DNA of 64,000 nt from contig CACLBB010000002.1 in assembly GCA_902605035.1 (NCBI GenBank), positions 48,454 through 112,453 of the forward strand, given 5' to 3'. The notes under the pieces are model-generated. The model ran no database searches and was not told where the DNA came from. It was given only the letters and a program-made list of their open reading frames with translations. How positions within the stretch are numbered: the first letter of the stretch is position 1; each line of letters begins with the position of its first letter. Both the position numbers and the translations under genes were made by a program. The stretch is from an uncultured Pelagibacteraceae bacterium. GTDB lineage: Bacteria; Pseudomonadota; Alphaproteobacteria; Pelagibacterales; Pelagibacteraceae. Shown piece by piece: positions 17,510 through 25,469 of the stretch.

Positions 17510-18645
17510 TGCAGTTTGTAACATCTAGATTAGAAGCTTTAACCAAGCTTAACAAATTTATTGAAAGCGATATTTCAAATTATAACTCAAAAAGAAATTT
17601 TGACTTTGGTGTAACTGATAGAAACAATGTTTCCTGCTTGTCACCATATATTACTCATAGACTAATTTCTGAGTACGAAACTGCCAAACTTGTTTTAAAA
17701 AAATATCCTTTTCAAAAAGTAGATAAATTTATTCAGGAAATATTTTGGAGAGTTTACTGGAAAGGTTGGCTTGAATTAAGACCAAAAGTCTGGAGTGACT
17801 TTATAGAAGATATTAAGACAATTGAAGAAAATGAAAAATATTTACAAGCAGTAAATGGTAAAACAGAAATTGAATGTTTTAACGATTGGGTAAACGAACT
17901 AAAAAATTTTAATTATCTTCACAATCATACAAGAATGTTGTTCGCAAGTATCTGGATATTTACACTAGGATTACCCTGGCAAAAGGGAGCAGAATTTTTT
18001 ATGAAACACTTATTTGATGGGGATGCAGCTTCGAATACTTTGAGCTGGCGTTGGGTAGCAGGCATACAAACAAAAGGAAAAAATTACTTAGCCAAGTCTT
18101 GGAATATAAGCAAATTTACTAATAACAAGTATAAAAATATTAAGCTAAATGAAAGCGCTTTGCCTCTAACTGATAAAAGAGAGTACAAATTAAAACCACT
18201 TAGTTTTAATTACGAAAATAATTCTAATGAGAATTTGTTAGCTTTTGAAAACGAATTGAATTTAGAAAACCAAAAATTGAAAAAATATAAAAATATTTAT
18301 TTAGTTTTGCTTGGTAATGACATTAGAAAGCTAAAGCTTGATCACAAAGTAATAGATTATAAATCAAAGATAATTAATGATCAAAAAATGAGATTTGATC
18401 AAATTCAATTATTAGATGAGGTTAAATTGCAGCTTATATTAGAAAAAGCAAGGTCTTTTGATGTGATTCATCCTTGTATTGGGGAAAATTACTCTTATCT
18501 AAATAGTGTTAGGAAAAAATATAATTTAAATTTAAATTTTGTTTTAAGAGAAGAGGATAAATTTTCTTGGCAATTTTCTAATAAAGGATATTTTAATTTT
18601 AAATATAATATTCCAAATATTCTATCAAAATTTAAAATTAATTGA
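17509..18645 (+). CDS. Photolyase-like FAD-binding domain protein without the N-terminal antenna domain
   Basis: This 378-aa protein starts directly in the FAD-binding helical domain of the cryptochrome/photolyase family: SCLSPYITHRLISE near residue 45, EIFWRVYWKGWLE near 75, NHTRMLFASIWIFTLGLPW near 145, and FDGDAASNTLSWRWVAGIQTKG near 170 are the usual FAD contacts. The N-terminal alpha/beta domain that normally precedes it is absent. Instead about 150 residues follow (230-378), with a Rossmann-like beginning KNIYLVLLGNDIRKL. It may be a light sensor or a rearranged repair enzyme. Downstream it converges with a large fusion gene. Confidence 0.82.
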   Translation: MQFVTSRLEALTKLNKFIESDISNYNSKRNFDFGVTDRNNVSCLSPYITHRLISEYETAKLVLKKYPFQKVDKFIQEIFWRVYWKGWLELRPKVWSDFIEDIKTIEENEKYLQAVNGKTEIECFNDWVNELKNFNYLHNHTRMLFASIWIFTLGLPWQKGAEFFMKHLFDGDAASNTLSWRWVAGIQTKGKNYLAKSWNISKFTNNKYKNIKLNESALPLTDKREYKLKPLSFNYENNSNENLLAFENELNLENQKLKKYKNIYLVLLGNDIRKLKLDHKVIDYKSKIINDQKMRFDQIQLLDEVKLQLILEKARSFDVIHPCIGENYSYLNSVRKKYNLNLNFVLREEDKFSWQFSNKGYFNFKYNIPNILSKFKIN

Positions 18646-21258
18646 TTATTTAGTTTTAGCTATTTCATCCCTTAAAGATTTACTCAACAAACTATAACCT
18701 AAATCATTCATATGTAATTGATCTTGATCGTAAAATTTATCATATCCAGCTTTTAACATTGGATTACAAATATCAATAAACTTCCATTTTTCTAAGGTGC
18801 TTATAGTACTTTTTATTTTATTATTTGTATTTGTAATCTCTGTTAAAAATTTTTTCCTAAAAGGACTTGGTTTAATTGAAATAAAAAAGCACTTAGTGTT
18901 TTTCAACTTTTCTGCAGCTTGTGTTGCAAATAATAAAAATTCTTGATTAATTTGATCGGAATTTAAACCTCTTCCTATATCGTTATCTCCTCCATAAAAA
19001 AAAAGTATTTTGGGACTATAGTTTGAAAAAATTCTTTCAAAATAAGTTCTACATGAAGATAAAGTAGAACCTCCGAATGCAAGATTTAAAATATTTTTTC
19101 CTCCAAGATCTTGTTCATAGTTTTCCCACATGCGCAAAGTAGAGCTACCAAATAATATTATTTCTTTTTGATTTACAGATTGTTTTATAGAGTTTAATTC
19201 AAGCTCTCTTACATCCAATTCAAATTCTTCCTCAATTGGACTCACAAGGTTATAATTAGTATTTAAATTAGTTAAATCATGTGTATCAAGTTTAACTTTA
19301 TTTGATAATTCATTTGCTTCCTCAACATAACCTTTAAAAGTTTTCCTATATGCTAATAAAAATGATTTTATTTCTTTCATATTAGTTGTGTCTTCTACGA
19401 AATGTGAAATCTTAATCGGTTGTTTTATCACTGCCGAGTAAACAGTTGAGGACACTGGTTTATCGAAATTAGCTAAAGCAATAGGAACTAAATAAGGCTC
19501 AGGCTTTAACTGACCAGCTAAAGTAAATGCACCAGGTTTAAAAGGACCAGGAGAGGTATCAGTAAAATTATCGTCTGTTTCTGAGGTACCTTCAGGAGCA
19601 ATTACCAGTGGCTTACCTTTATTAATTATATCTTGCGCATCTTTAAAGAATTTATTTTTTCTCTCTTTTTTTTCATCATCACTCTCATTTAACAAATCTG
19701 ACTCTTTTGTATGGACAAATATATAATCCAAATTTTCATAAAAATTATGCCTCCAATATTCAGTATTTCTACTTGCACGAACTATTCTTTTTCCTCCATC
19801 TCCATATGTTGGATACAAAATTTTTGCACTAACAAAATGACTATCTATTGAAAAGGCATGTCCGTTAGCCAGCTTATTTTCATCATTAGCAGCTAAATGA
19901 TTATAAAAAAAAATATGATTGGCTCTCTCTGGAAGATTCTCTAATCCCTTTATAACGTAAGGCACATGATCAAATGCTTTAATAAAATTAGAAAGCGTTA
20001 ATCTATCTAAAGAGGCTTTACTCTTAACTTTTTTGAATTGTTCTACTCGATTATAAATTATATTTAACTCTTTAAAAAATCTTTGTTGTTTTTCAAAACT
20101 CTTAAGGGCATCTGACATCAAATTTGCAATAGACTTTTCAATCTCATTACCCGTTACCATCAAATTATAAATAATATCAAAGGCTAGCTCATGAGAGTAA
20201 CGATTTTCTAATAAGTGTGGCACACTATATATTTTTGAATTTACAGGAAGTTTAGAAAAATTATCTTGAATTAAAAATTTTAAAAGTTCTATTTCATTTT
20301 TAGCAGCGTATCTTGCCAGTCCTGTAGCGCTTTGCTGGTATCTTCCTAATTGCCAAATTTGTCTTTTAAGAAGTTTTATGGCTAGAACAGGATTATCTTT
20401 TATTAGGCTATTAATCTTATCGTTAGATAAATGTAAAACTCTTGTGTCTCTAGTTACTTGTATTGAATATGGAAATTTAATAAACCTTTTACCACAAGAT
20501 AATGAAAGCGCAACTCCTGGTCTTGCTATCGATCTATATTTTTTCTTAATTGAGTTATCTATTTTACTATTAAACGACCCTTCAACTTTTCCAGAAAGTA
20601 ATATATTTAATCCACTACTGTCATTACCTTCTAACGCTATGAATTCGTCTGTTGAATATAATTTTATCTCACCTAAATTTAGTAATTTTTTAACATCTTC
20701 TTCAAGTATAGAAGAGAAAAATATTGTATCCTTAATTTTTTCATAATTACTCTCTTTAATACCGGAATTTGACCCTTTAGATATTTTATAATTATTTTGT
20801 TTATAAGCGTTATCAAGATTTCTGGTTGACCATAAAAGATTTGTCGAAAAAAATAAAATATAAGATAAAAAAGTTGCTACAAAGCTTGGATCAACACTTT
20901 CAATTTCATCTAGGTAATTCAAATCAAATGAATAATATTCACTATTTTCATCAATCGTTATTTCAGCCATAAATCTTCCTGGAGGATTTAGACCAGAAAT
21001 ACCCAATGGGGAATTTTTCTTATTTACCGAAGCAAATGTTAGAGAATTTTTTTCAAAATATTTATTAAATTTTACATTTCCATTTAACAGAAAATATATT
21101 TTTTTTGAAATCTCATGTTGTTTTGCTAATACAGTTTTTTCTTTGCATTTTGAGAAATTAATGGCATTTTCTAAAATTTTTTTAGTCACTGGTTTATTGG
21201 ATAGGGCAAACCCAGCGTCTTTCATAATAGTTCTAAACTGTTCGTAATTACTCATCAT
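18646..21258 (-). CDS. cNMP-binding / acyltransferase / SGNH-hydrolase fusion protein
   Basis: An 870-aa multidomain protein. Residues about 30-150 look like a degenerate cyclic-nucleotide-binding fold and about 180-310 like a second one (FFSSILEEDVKKLL, GLNILLSGKVEG). Residues about 430-660 are a PlsC-type acyltransferase with His454 and Asp459 in NHLAANDEN (HX4D) and Glu556 in IAPEGTSE. The C-terminal 170 residues are a SGNH/GDSL hydrolase with LFGSSTLRMW (Ser705), FYGGDNDIGRG and DQLHMNDLGY (DxxH). It may remodel phospholipids in response to a nucleotide signal. No membrane segment is evident. It is convergent with the photolyase-like gene. Confidence 0.85.
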   Translation of the reverse strand: MMSNYEQFRTIMKDAGFALSNKPVTKKILENAINFSKCKEKTVLAKQHEISKKIYFLLNGNVKFNKYFEKNSLTFASVNKKNSPLGISGLNPPGRFMAEITIDENSEYYSFDLNYLDEIESVDPSFVATFLSYILFFSTNLLWSTRNLDNAYKQNNYKISKGSNSGIKESNYEKIKDTIFFSSILEEDVKKLLNLGEIKLYSTDEFIALEGNDSSGLNILLSGKVEGSFNSKIDNSIKKKYRSIARPGVALSLSCGKRFIKFPYSIQVTRDTRVLHLSNDKINSLIKDNPVLAIKLLKRQIWQLGRYQQSATGLARYAAKNEIELLKFLIQDNFSKLPVNSKIYSVPHLLENRYSHELAFDIIYNLMVTGNEIEKSIANLMSDALKSFEKQQRFFKELNIIYNRVEQFKKVKSKASLDRLTLSNFIKAFDHVPYVIKGLENLPERANHIFFYNHLAANDENKLANGHAFSIDSHFVSAKILYPTYGDGGKRIVRASRNTEYWRHNFYENLDYIFVHTKESDLLNESDDEKKERKNKFFKDAQDIINKGKPLVIAPEGTSETDDNFTDTSPGPFKPGAFTLAGQLKPEPYLVPIALANFDKPVSSTVYSAVIKQPIKISHFVEDTTNMKEIKSFLLAYRKTFKGYVEEANELSNKVKLDTHDLTNLNTNYNLVSPIEEEFELDVRELELNSIKQSVNQKEIILFGSSTLRMWENYEQDLGGKNILNLAFGGSTLSSCRTYFERIFSNYSPKILFFYGGDNDIGRGLNSDQINQEFLLFATQAAEKLKNTKCFFISIKPSPFRKKFLTEITNTNNKIKSTISTLEKWKFIDICNPMLKAGYDKFYDQDQLHMNDLGYSLLSKSLRDEIAKTK

Positions 21259-21332
21259 TTCAGAATACTAATTTTTTAACTCACTATTACGTTATTTTTT
21301 GCATATCTGATTTGTGTTATATTTATGTAAGT

Positions 21333-21467
21333 TTATTTACTTAGTTTTGAACACTTTTTAGAGCAATATTTTACCATCGCCCAGTTTAATCTCCATTTTT
21401 TTCGCCAAGAAAAAGGTCTATTACAAACTGGGCAGTTTTTTTTTGGAAGATCAGATTTTTTAATCAC
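21333..21467 (-). CDS. DUF2256 family zinc-ribbon micro-protein
   Basis: A 44-aa gene. From GTG 21467 it reads KKNCPVCNRPFSWRKKW followed by MVKYCSKKCSKLSK, the DUF2256 pattern of CPxC...YCSxxC with the RPFSWRKKW core. Its GTG overlaps the stop of the upstream DCC gene as GTGA. DUF2256 genes sit beside photolyase/cryptochrome genes in cyanobacteria and marine proteobacteria, as here. It probably binds one zinc; its role in the light-repair system is unknown. Confidence 0.9.
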   Translation of the reverse strand: MIKKSDLPKKNCPVCNRPFSWRKKWRLNWAMVKYCSKKCSKLSK

Positions 21468-21811
21468 TTTAGAAGATGTTTGTTTTTTAAAAATAAAAAA
21501 TAAGCTGCTATCTCATAAAAAATATTCAATAAAAAAAACAAAGGTTTTATTTTAAATATTTTGTATAAAAAATTGTACTTAGGTATATTTTTCCATATAA
21601 TTAAAAATACTTCAGCTCCTTGGATTAATTTTCCATCTTGTATGACATGCATTCGTCGTAAAAGTTCCTTGTATGATTTTGAGGTAATCTTTTGAGCTTC
21701 TTGATTATCAGTGACATCTACCCACTCAACGTTACCCTCACTGTGTTTTTTATAATGATTAATCTCAGCTCTACAAATATTACATGAGTTATTAAAAAAA
21801 ACTTTAACCAT
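21464..21811 (-). CDS. DCC-family thiol-disulfide oxidoreductase-like protein
   Basis: This 115-aa protein begins VKVFFNNSCNICRAEINHYKKHS. The usual DCC start is a YDGDCxxC motif; here the second half CxxC remains, but the leading D is replaced by Asn-Ser. It belongs to the DUF393 group that adjoins photolyase and DUF2256 genes. The function is presumed redox. It overlaps the photolyase stop-to-start by 8 nt and DUF2256 by 4 nt, so the three form one transcript. Confidence 0.87.
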   Translation of the reverse strand: MVKVFFNNSCNICRAEINHYKKHSEGNVEWVDVTDNQEAQKITSKSYKELLRRMHVIQDGKLIQGAEVFLIIWKNIPKYNFLYKIFKIKPLFFLLNIFYEIAAYFLFLKNKHLLK

Positions 21812-23285
21812 TCGTATTCTCTTTTATAAAATTATTAGCAGCTTTAAAAATTCTAGTTTTTCTCTCTTTATTCATTTTCTCAGAAATTCTTACCATCATC
21901 GCAAGTCTAGGATTCTTTAAGAAAAATTTTTTATGTCTATCTATAAATTTCCAATACAAACCATCCATAATATCGCACCAGGGTCCCTTTTTAAAATGCA
22001 TCATTTTTTGAAAATAACTTGATCCACAAATATATGGTTTAGTAGCAAAAATTCCTCCATCACTAAACAAACCCATTCCATAAACATTTGGTGCCATTAC
22101 CCAGTCAGATGAGTCTACAAACATTTCCATAAACCATTTATAAACTCCTTTTGGGTTTATCTCACATAGGTTCATAATATTTGCTAATATCATTAACCTT
22201 TCAATATGGTGGGACCAGCCATATTCTTTGGCATTAATAATTGCATGATCTAAAGGATCTAGGCCAGTATTCCCTAAATACCAAGATTTTTTCATTCTTC
22301 TTTTATGATTAAAAAAATTAGTTTTTTCCAATCTTTGATCATAGTTTTGATAAATACCTCTCATAAACTCTCTCCAACCAATTATCTGTCTTATATAGCC
22401 CTCTAAAGAATTTATAGGAATTTTATTTTCAATTTTTCTTAACTTTTCTATTATTTCTTCTGGCGTAATTAAACCTAAGTTAATAAGTGGACTTAAAGCA
22501 CTATGAAAAACAGTATTAGATTTATCTGTTACTGCATCTTCATAATCTCCAAAAAGTTTAATTCTTTCCTTTAAAAATTCTTCTAGCCACTTATTTGCAT
22601 CTTTACGTGTTGTTGGAAACCAAAATTTATCTGTATTTCCTGGATGATCTTTAAAATTACTATTTATAAAATTTTTAAGAGCAATAGTATCTTTAGTTTC
22701 TTTTACTTTAGAAACTTTTGGAATTTGAATACTGTTAGGTAGCTTTTTTCTATTATCCTCGTCAAAGCTCCACTTATCACCTTTTGGAGTTCCATTTTTT
22801 TTCATCAATAAATTTGTTTTGGTTCTAACTTTTTTATAGAAATTAGCCATAAAAGGACGTTTGTTTTTTGAGAGATAATCTTTAAATTCCCGTCTCTCAA
22901 TTAAAAACATTGGAGACTTTATTTGATGTACTTTAAGTGAATTTTTTTTTACTAAGTTTAATATTCTTTGTTCAAAAAATTTATCTTCAATTTCAAAAAA
23001 AGTTATCTCTTTTATTTTTTTTTCTTTAATAACCTTTTCTAGTTTTTTTTCATAAGATAGTTTAAAATCTTTATTTAAATCTTTATATAATACTTTAAAA
23101 TTTTTAGATTTTAGTTCATCCCTAAAAGATCTCATTGAAGATAAAAACAAAAGAATCTTTAATTTGTGATGTTTCTCAAATGTGCATAATCCATAATCCT
23201 CTGCCATAAAAAACAAATGATCTTTAAAATTTGATAAATATTTTGTGTGGAATAGTTGATTTCCCAAAATTATAAATAGCTTCAT
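21804..23285 (-). CDS. Cryptochrome/photolyase family protein (COG3046-like)
   Basis: A 493-aa protein starting LFIILGNQLFHTKYL, with FFMAEDYGLCTFEKHHKLKILLFLSSMRSF, both typical of the bacterial (6-4)-photolyase/PhrB branch. FAD-domain features include IGWREFMRGIY, HRRMKKSWYLGNTGLDPLDHAI, YGWSHHIERLMILANIMNLCE and GLYWKFIDRH. In the Fe-S members of this branch a CxxC and a third Cys precede the conserved LYW; here the equivalent stretch is MMHFKKGPWCDIMDG (Cys437 only). It may therefore lack the cluster. It heads the photolyase-DCC-DUF2256 operon. Confidence 0.9.
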   Translation of the reverse strand: MKLFIILGNQLFHTKYLSNFKDHLFFMAEDYGLCTFEKHHKLKILLFLSSMRSFRDELKSKNFKVLYKDLNKDFKLSYEKKLEKVIKEKKIKEITFFEIEDKFFEQRILNLVKKNSLKVHQIKSPMFLIERREFKDYLSKNKRPFMANFYKKVRTKTNLLMKKNGTPKGDKWSFDEDNRKKLPNSIQIPKVSKVKETKDTIALKNFINSNFKDHPGNTDKFWFPTTRKDANKWLEEFLKERIKLFGDYEDAVTDKSNTVFHSALSPLINLGLITPEEIIEKLRKIENKIPINSLEGYIRQIIGWREFMRGIYQNYDQRLEKTNFFNHKRRMKKSWYLGNTGLDPLDHAIINAKEYGWSHHIERLMILANIMNLCEINPKGVYKWFMEMFVDSSDWVMAPNVYGMGLFSDGGIFATKPYICGSSYFQKMMHFKKGPWCDIMDGLYWKFIDRHKKFFLKNPRLAMMVRISEKMNKERKTRIFKAANNFIKENTNG

Positions 23286-23370
23286 TCAACATAAATTATA
23301 GATTTTTGAAGGGAAATACACGCGTCATTATTTGCCTGTTTATTTTGAATAATAATGTTAAATAATTGTA

Positions 23371-24081
23371 ATGAAAAAACTCATTTTAGGTGCAACTGGC
23401 TCAATAGGGTCCTCCCTAGCAAAGAAAATAGTTGCTGACGGTGGGAAAGTTCATTTAGTAGGAAGAGATGAAACAAGCTTATCATCACTTGCTACTGAGC
23501 TGAATTCATCTTTTACTGTTTGCGATGTGCTTGAGGAAAATTATTCGGATAAAATCTTTAATGATTTGGGAGATAGCCCAGTTAATGGCTTAGCTTATTG
23601 TGTTGGTTCAATAGATTTAAAACCAATTAAGATTACCAAAAAAAGTGACTTCATGCAGTCCTTTAATCTTAATTTAATTTCAGCAGTAGAAATTATTAGA
23701 CGCTCAAGTGATAGTTTAAAACAAAATAAAGGTTCTGTGGTTCTATTTTCTACGGTTGCCGTTAGAAGAGGTTTTACTAATCATAGTATTATTGCCTCAG
23801 CTAAAGGCGCAGTGGAAGGATTAACAGTATCTTTGGCAGCAGAGCTAGCGCCGAATATAAGAGTAAATTGTATAGCTCCAAGTATATCAAAATCTAAAAT
23901 AGCAAATTTTATTTTAAAAAACGAAAAAATGGCGGACAGTATTGCAAAAATGCACCCATTAAAAAGAGTAGGAGAGGGAAGTGACTCTGCTTCAGTTGCA
24001 AATTTTTTATTAAGTGATAATAGTTCTTGGATCACAGGACAAATTTTAGGAGTTGATGGAGGAAGGTCATCTTTAACTTAA
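23371..24081 (+). CDS. SDR-family protein lacking the catalytic tyrosine
   Basis: A 236-aa short-chain dehydrogenase-like protein with GATGSIGSSLAKKI at the N-terminus and NIRVNCIAPSISKSKIA near residue 165. Where YxxxK should be, the sequence is HSIIASAKGAVEGL: the Lys is kept but the Tyr position is Ile. The family member is a divergent SDR known beside DUF2256/photolyase clusters, where HxxIAxAKGAVEGL is the norm, so this is probably a subfamily trait and not a defect. It may bind NAD(P) without classical reductase chemistry. Confidence 0.85.
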   Translation: MKKLILGATGSIGSSLAKKIVADGGKVHLVGRDETSLSSLATELNSSFTVCDVLEENYSDKIFNDLGDSPVNGLAYCVGSIDLKPIKITKKSDFMQSFNLNLISAVEIIRRSSDSLKQNKGSVVLFSTVAVRRGFTNHSIIASAKGAVEGLTVSLAAELAPNIRVNCIAPSISKSKIANFILKNEKMADSIAKMHPLKRVGEGSDSASVANFLLSDNSSWITGQILGVDGGRSSLT

Positions 24082-24083
24082 TT

Positions 24084-24569
24084 ATGAGAAAAATAATTTA
24101 TATAATTTCTTTTTGTTTAATTTCTCAAATCTCATACGGAGCAGGAAGTGACGGTGGTTCAGATGATGCAAAAATGGACTCTTTTAAAGATGCAAAAAAA
24201 TTAGTTAAAAGAGCAGGAAAATTAGAAAAAAAAGAAAAAAATGAGAAAGCTAAAAAACTTTACTCTCAGGCTTTTAAAGAATTAGAAAAAGCATACTCTT
24301 CAGATAAGAAAAATCCAGATATTTTGAATTACATGGGATATACATCTAGGAAAGTGGGAAATTTTGATCAAGCTGAAAAATTTTACTTAGAGGGACTTAG
24401 TCTAAAACCAGATCATAATGGAATTAACGAATATCTTGGAGAGCTTTATGTTCAAACTAATCGAATTGATAAAGCCAATGAAAGATTGGAAGTTTTAAGA
24501 AATTGTAATTGCGATGAATTCAACGAACTAGAATTGATAATTAAAACAAAAGGAACAAAGATTTACTAA
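24084..24569 (+). CDS. Tetratricopeptide-repeat secreted protein
   Basis: A 161-aa protein with a signal peptide (KIIYIISFCLISQISYGAGS) and a charged Lys/Glu-rich linker, followed by at least two TPR units: KNPDILNYMGYTSRKVGNFDQAEKFYLEGL and the next starting LKPDHNGINEYLGELYVQ. It is likely a periplasmic scaffold protein. It starts 2 nt after the SDR gene and converges with the DUF2237 gene, overlapping it by 4 nt. Confidence 0.85.
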   Translation: MRKIIYIISFCLISQISYGAGSDGGSDDAKMDSFKDAKKLVKRAGKLEKKEKNEKAKKLYSQAFKELEKAYSSDKKNPDILNYMGYTSRKVGNFDQAEKFYLEGLSLKPDHNGINEYLGELYVQTNRIDKANERLEVLRNCNCDEFNELELIIKTKGTKIY

Positions 24570-24943
24570 GATAAATCTAAAGCAAATTTTTTTAGTTTTT
24601 CTATTGGTATTAATTCTAGAGTTTTAATATTTGTTTTTTTTAAATAAATAGAACAAGCAACATTTTCATCTAAAGCCCTGGCATACCATGTCGCACAAAC
24701 ACACCAATTATCACCTTCTTTAAGACCTGGAAATCCAAATTCTGGATGAGGAGTTATTAAATCATTACCAACCTTTTTAGACCAAACTAAAAATTCATTT
24801 GTAACTTTTGCACAAACTGTGTGAAAGCCTCGATCGTTTTTATCAGTATTACAGCATCCATCTCTCAACCATCCTGTTAATGGATCATTTGAACATGGTT
24901 CCAGAGTTTCCCCAAAAACATTTTTTTGATTTGCTTCGCTCAT
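24566..24943 (-). CDS. DUF2237 family protein
   Basis: A 125-aa protein with the complete DUF2237 signature: NVFGETLEPCSNDPLTGWLRDGCC, DRGFHTVCAKVTNEFL, then HPEFGFPGLKEGDNWCVCA. Five cysteines in conserved places suggest metal binding. The function is not known. It follows hisI on the minus strand with a 6-nt gap. Confidence 0.93.
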   Translation of the reverse strand: MSEANQKNVFGETLEPCSNDPLTGWLRDGCCNTDKNDRGFHTVCAKVTNEFLVWSKKVGNDLITPHPEFGFPGLKEGDNWCVCATWYARALDENVACSIYLKKTNIKTLELIPIEKLKKFALDLS

Positions 24944-24949
24944 TATTAA

Positions 24950-25453
24950 TTAAAGTTTTGTTGGATTGGGTTGGTCTTTATAAATTTTTTCTGGGTCAAA
25001 TTTTTTCTCTTTTTCTTTAAATTCCAATTTTACTTCTTCAGAATTATCGATTACTCCAAGAGGAATAGATCTGTAAAAACATGATTTATAGCCAACATGA
25101 CAACTTGCTCCATCTCCTATATCGACCGTCATCCATAAAGCATCTTGATCATCATCAATTCTAATATCGATAACTTTTTGAATAAACCCGCTAGTTTTTC
25201 CTTTGTACCACAAAGCATTTCTGGATCTGCTCCAATAGCAAGCTTCTTTTTTTTCAATAGTATTCTTTAGGGCTTCATCATTCATGTAACCGTGCATTAA
25301 AACTTCTCCTGATTTATGATCTGTAGTTGTTACAGGAATAAGTCCATTTTCATCAAATTTTGGAGATAGAAATTTTCCCTCCTCAACTTCAAAAATACTC
25401 TTTCTTTTTTTTAAACATGGGCGTAAAATAATGAAAAAAAGACAAAATAGCAA
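24950..25453 (-). CDS. hisI: Phosphoribosyl-AMP cyclohydrolase
   Basis: Catalyses step three of histidine synthesis. The body has LMHGYMNDEAL, CYWSRSRNALWYKGKTSG, RIDDDQDALWMTVDIG and GASCHVGYKSCFYRS, with the conserved zinc and magnesium ligands (DxDxD and Cys residues). The beginning is problematic: the in-frame start is a TTG at 25453 without a ribosome site. An ATG at 25418 heads MFKK-type coding but only enters the HisI frame if the A8 run at 25405-25412 had seven As. The natural protein probably starts there. It diverges from folE. Confidence 0.88.
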   Translation of the reverse strand: MLFCLFFIILRPCLKKRKSIFEVEEGKFLSPKFDENGLIPVTTTDHKSGEVLMHGYMNDEALKNTIEKKEACYWSRSRNALWYKGKTSGFIQKVIDIRIDDDQDALWMTVDIGDGASCHVGYKSCFYRSIPLGVIDNSEEVKLEFKEKEKKFDPEKIYKDQPNPTKL

Positions 25454-25469
25454 TTTGCATTAACGAATT

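Noticed and set aside
20378..20746. Plus-strand open frame of 122 codons inside the fusion gene.
   Set aside because: Antisense shadow of the 870-aa frame, which has complete domain motifs through this part.
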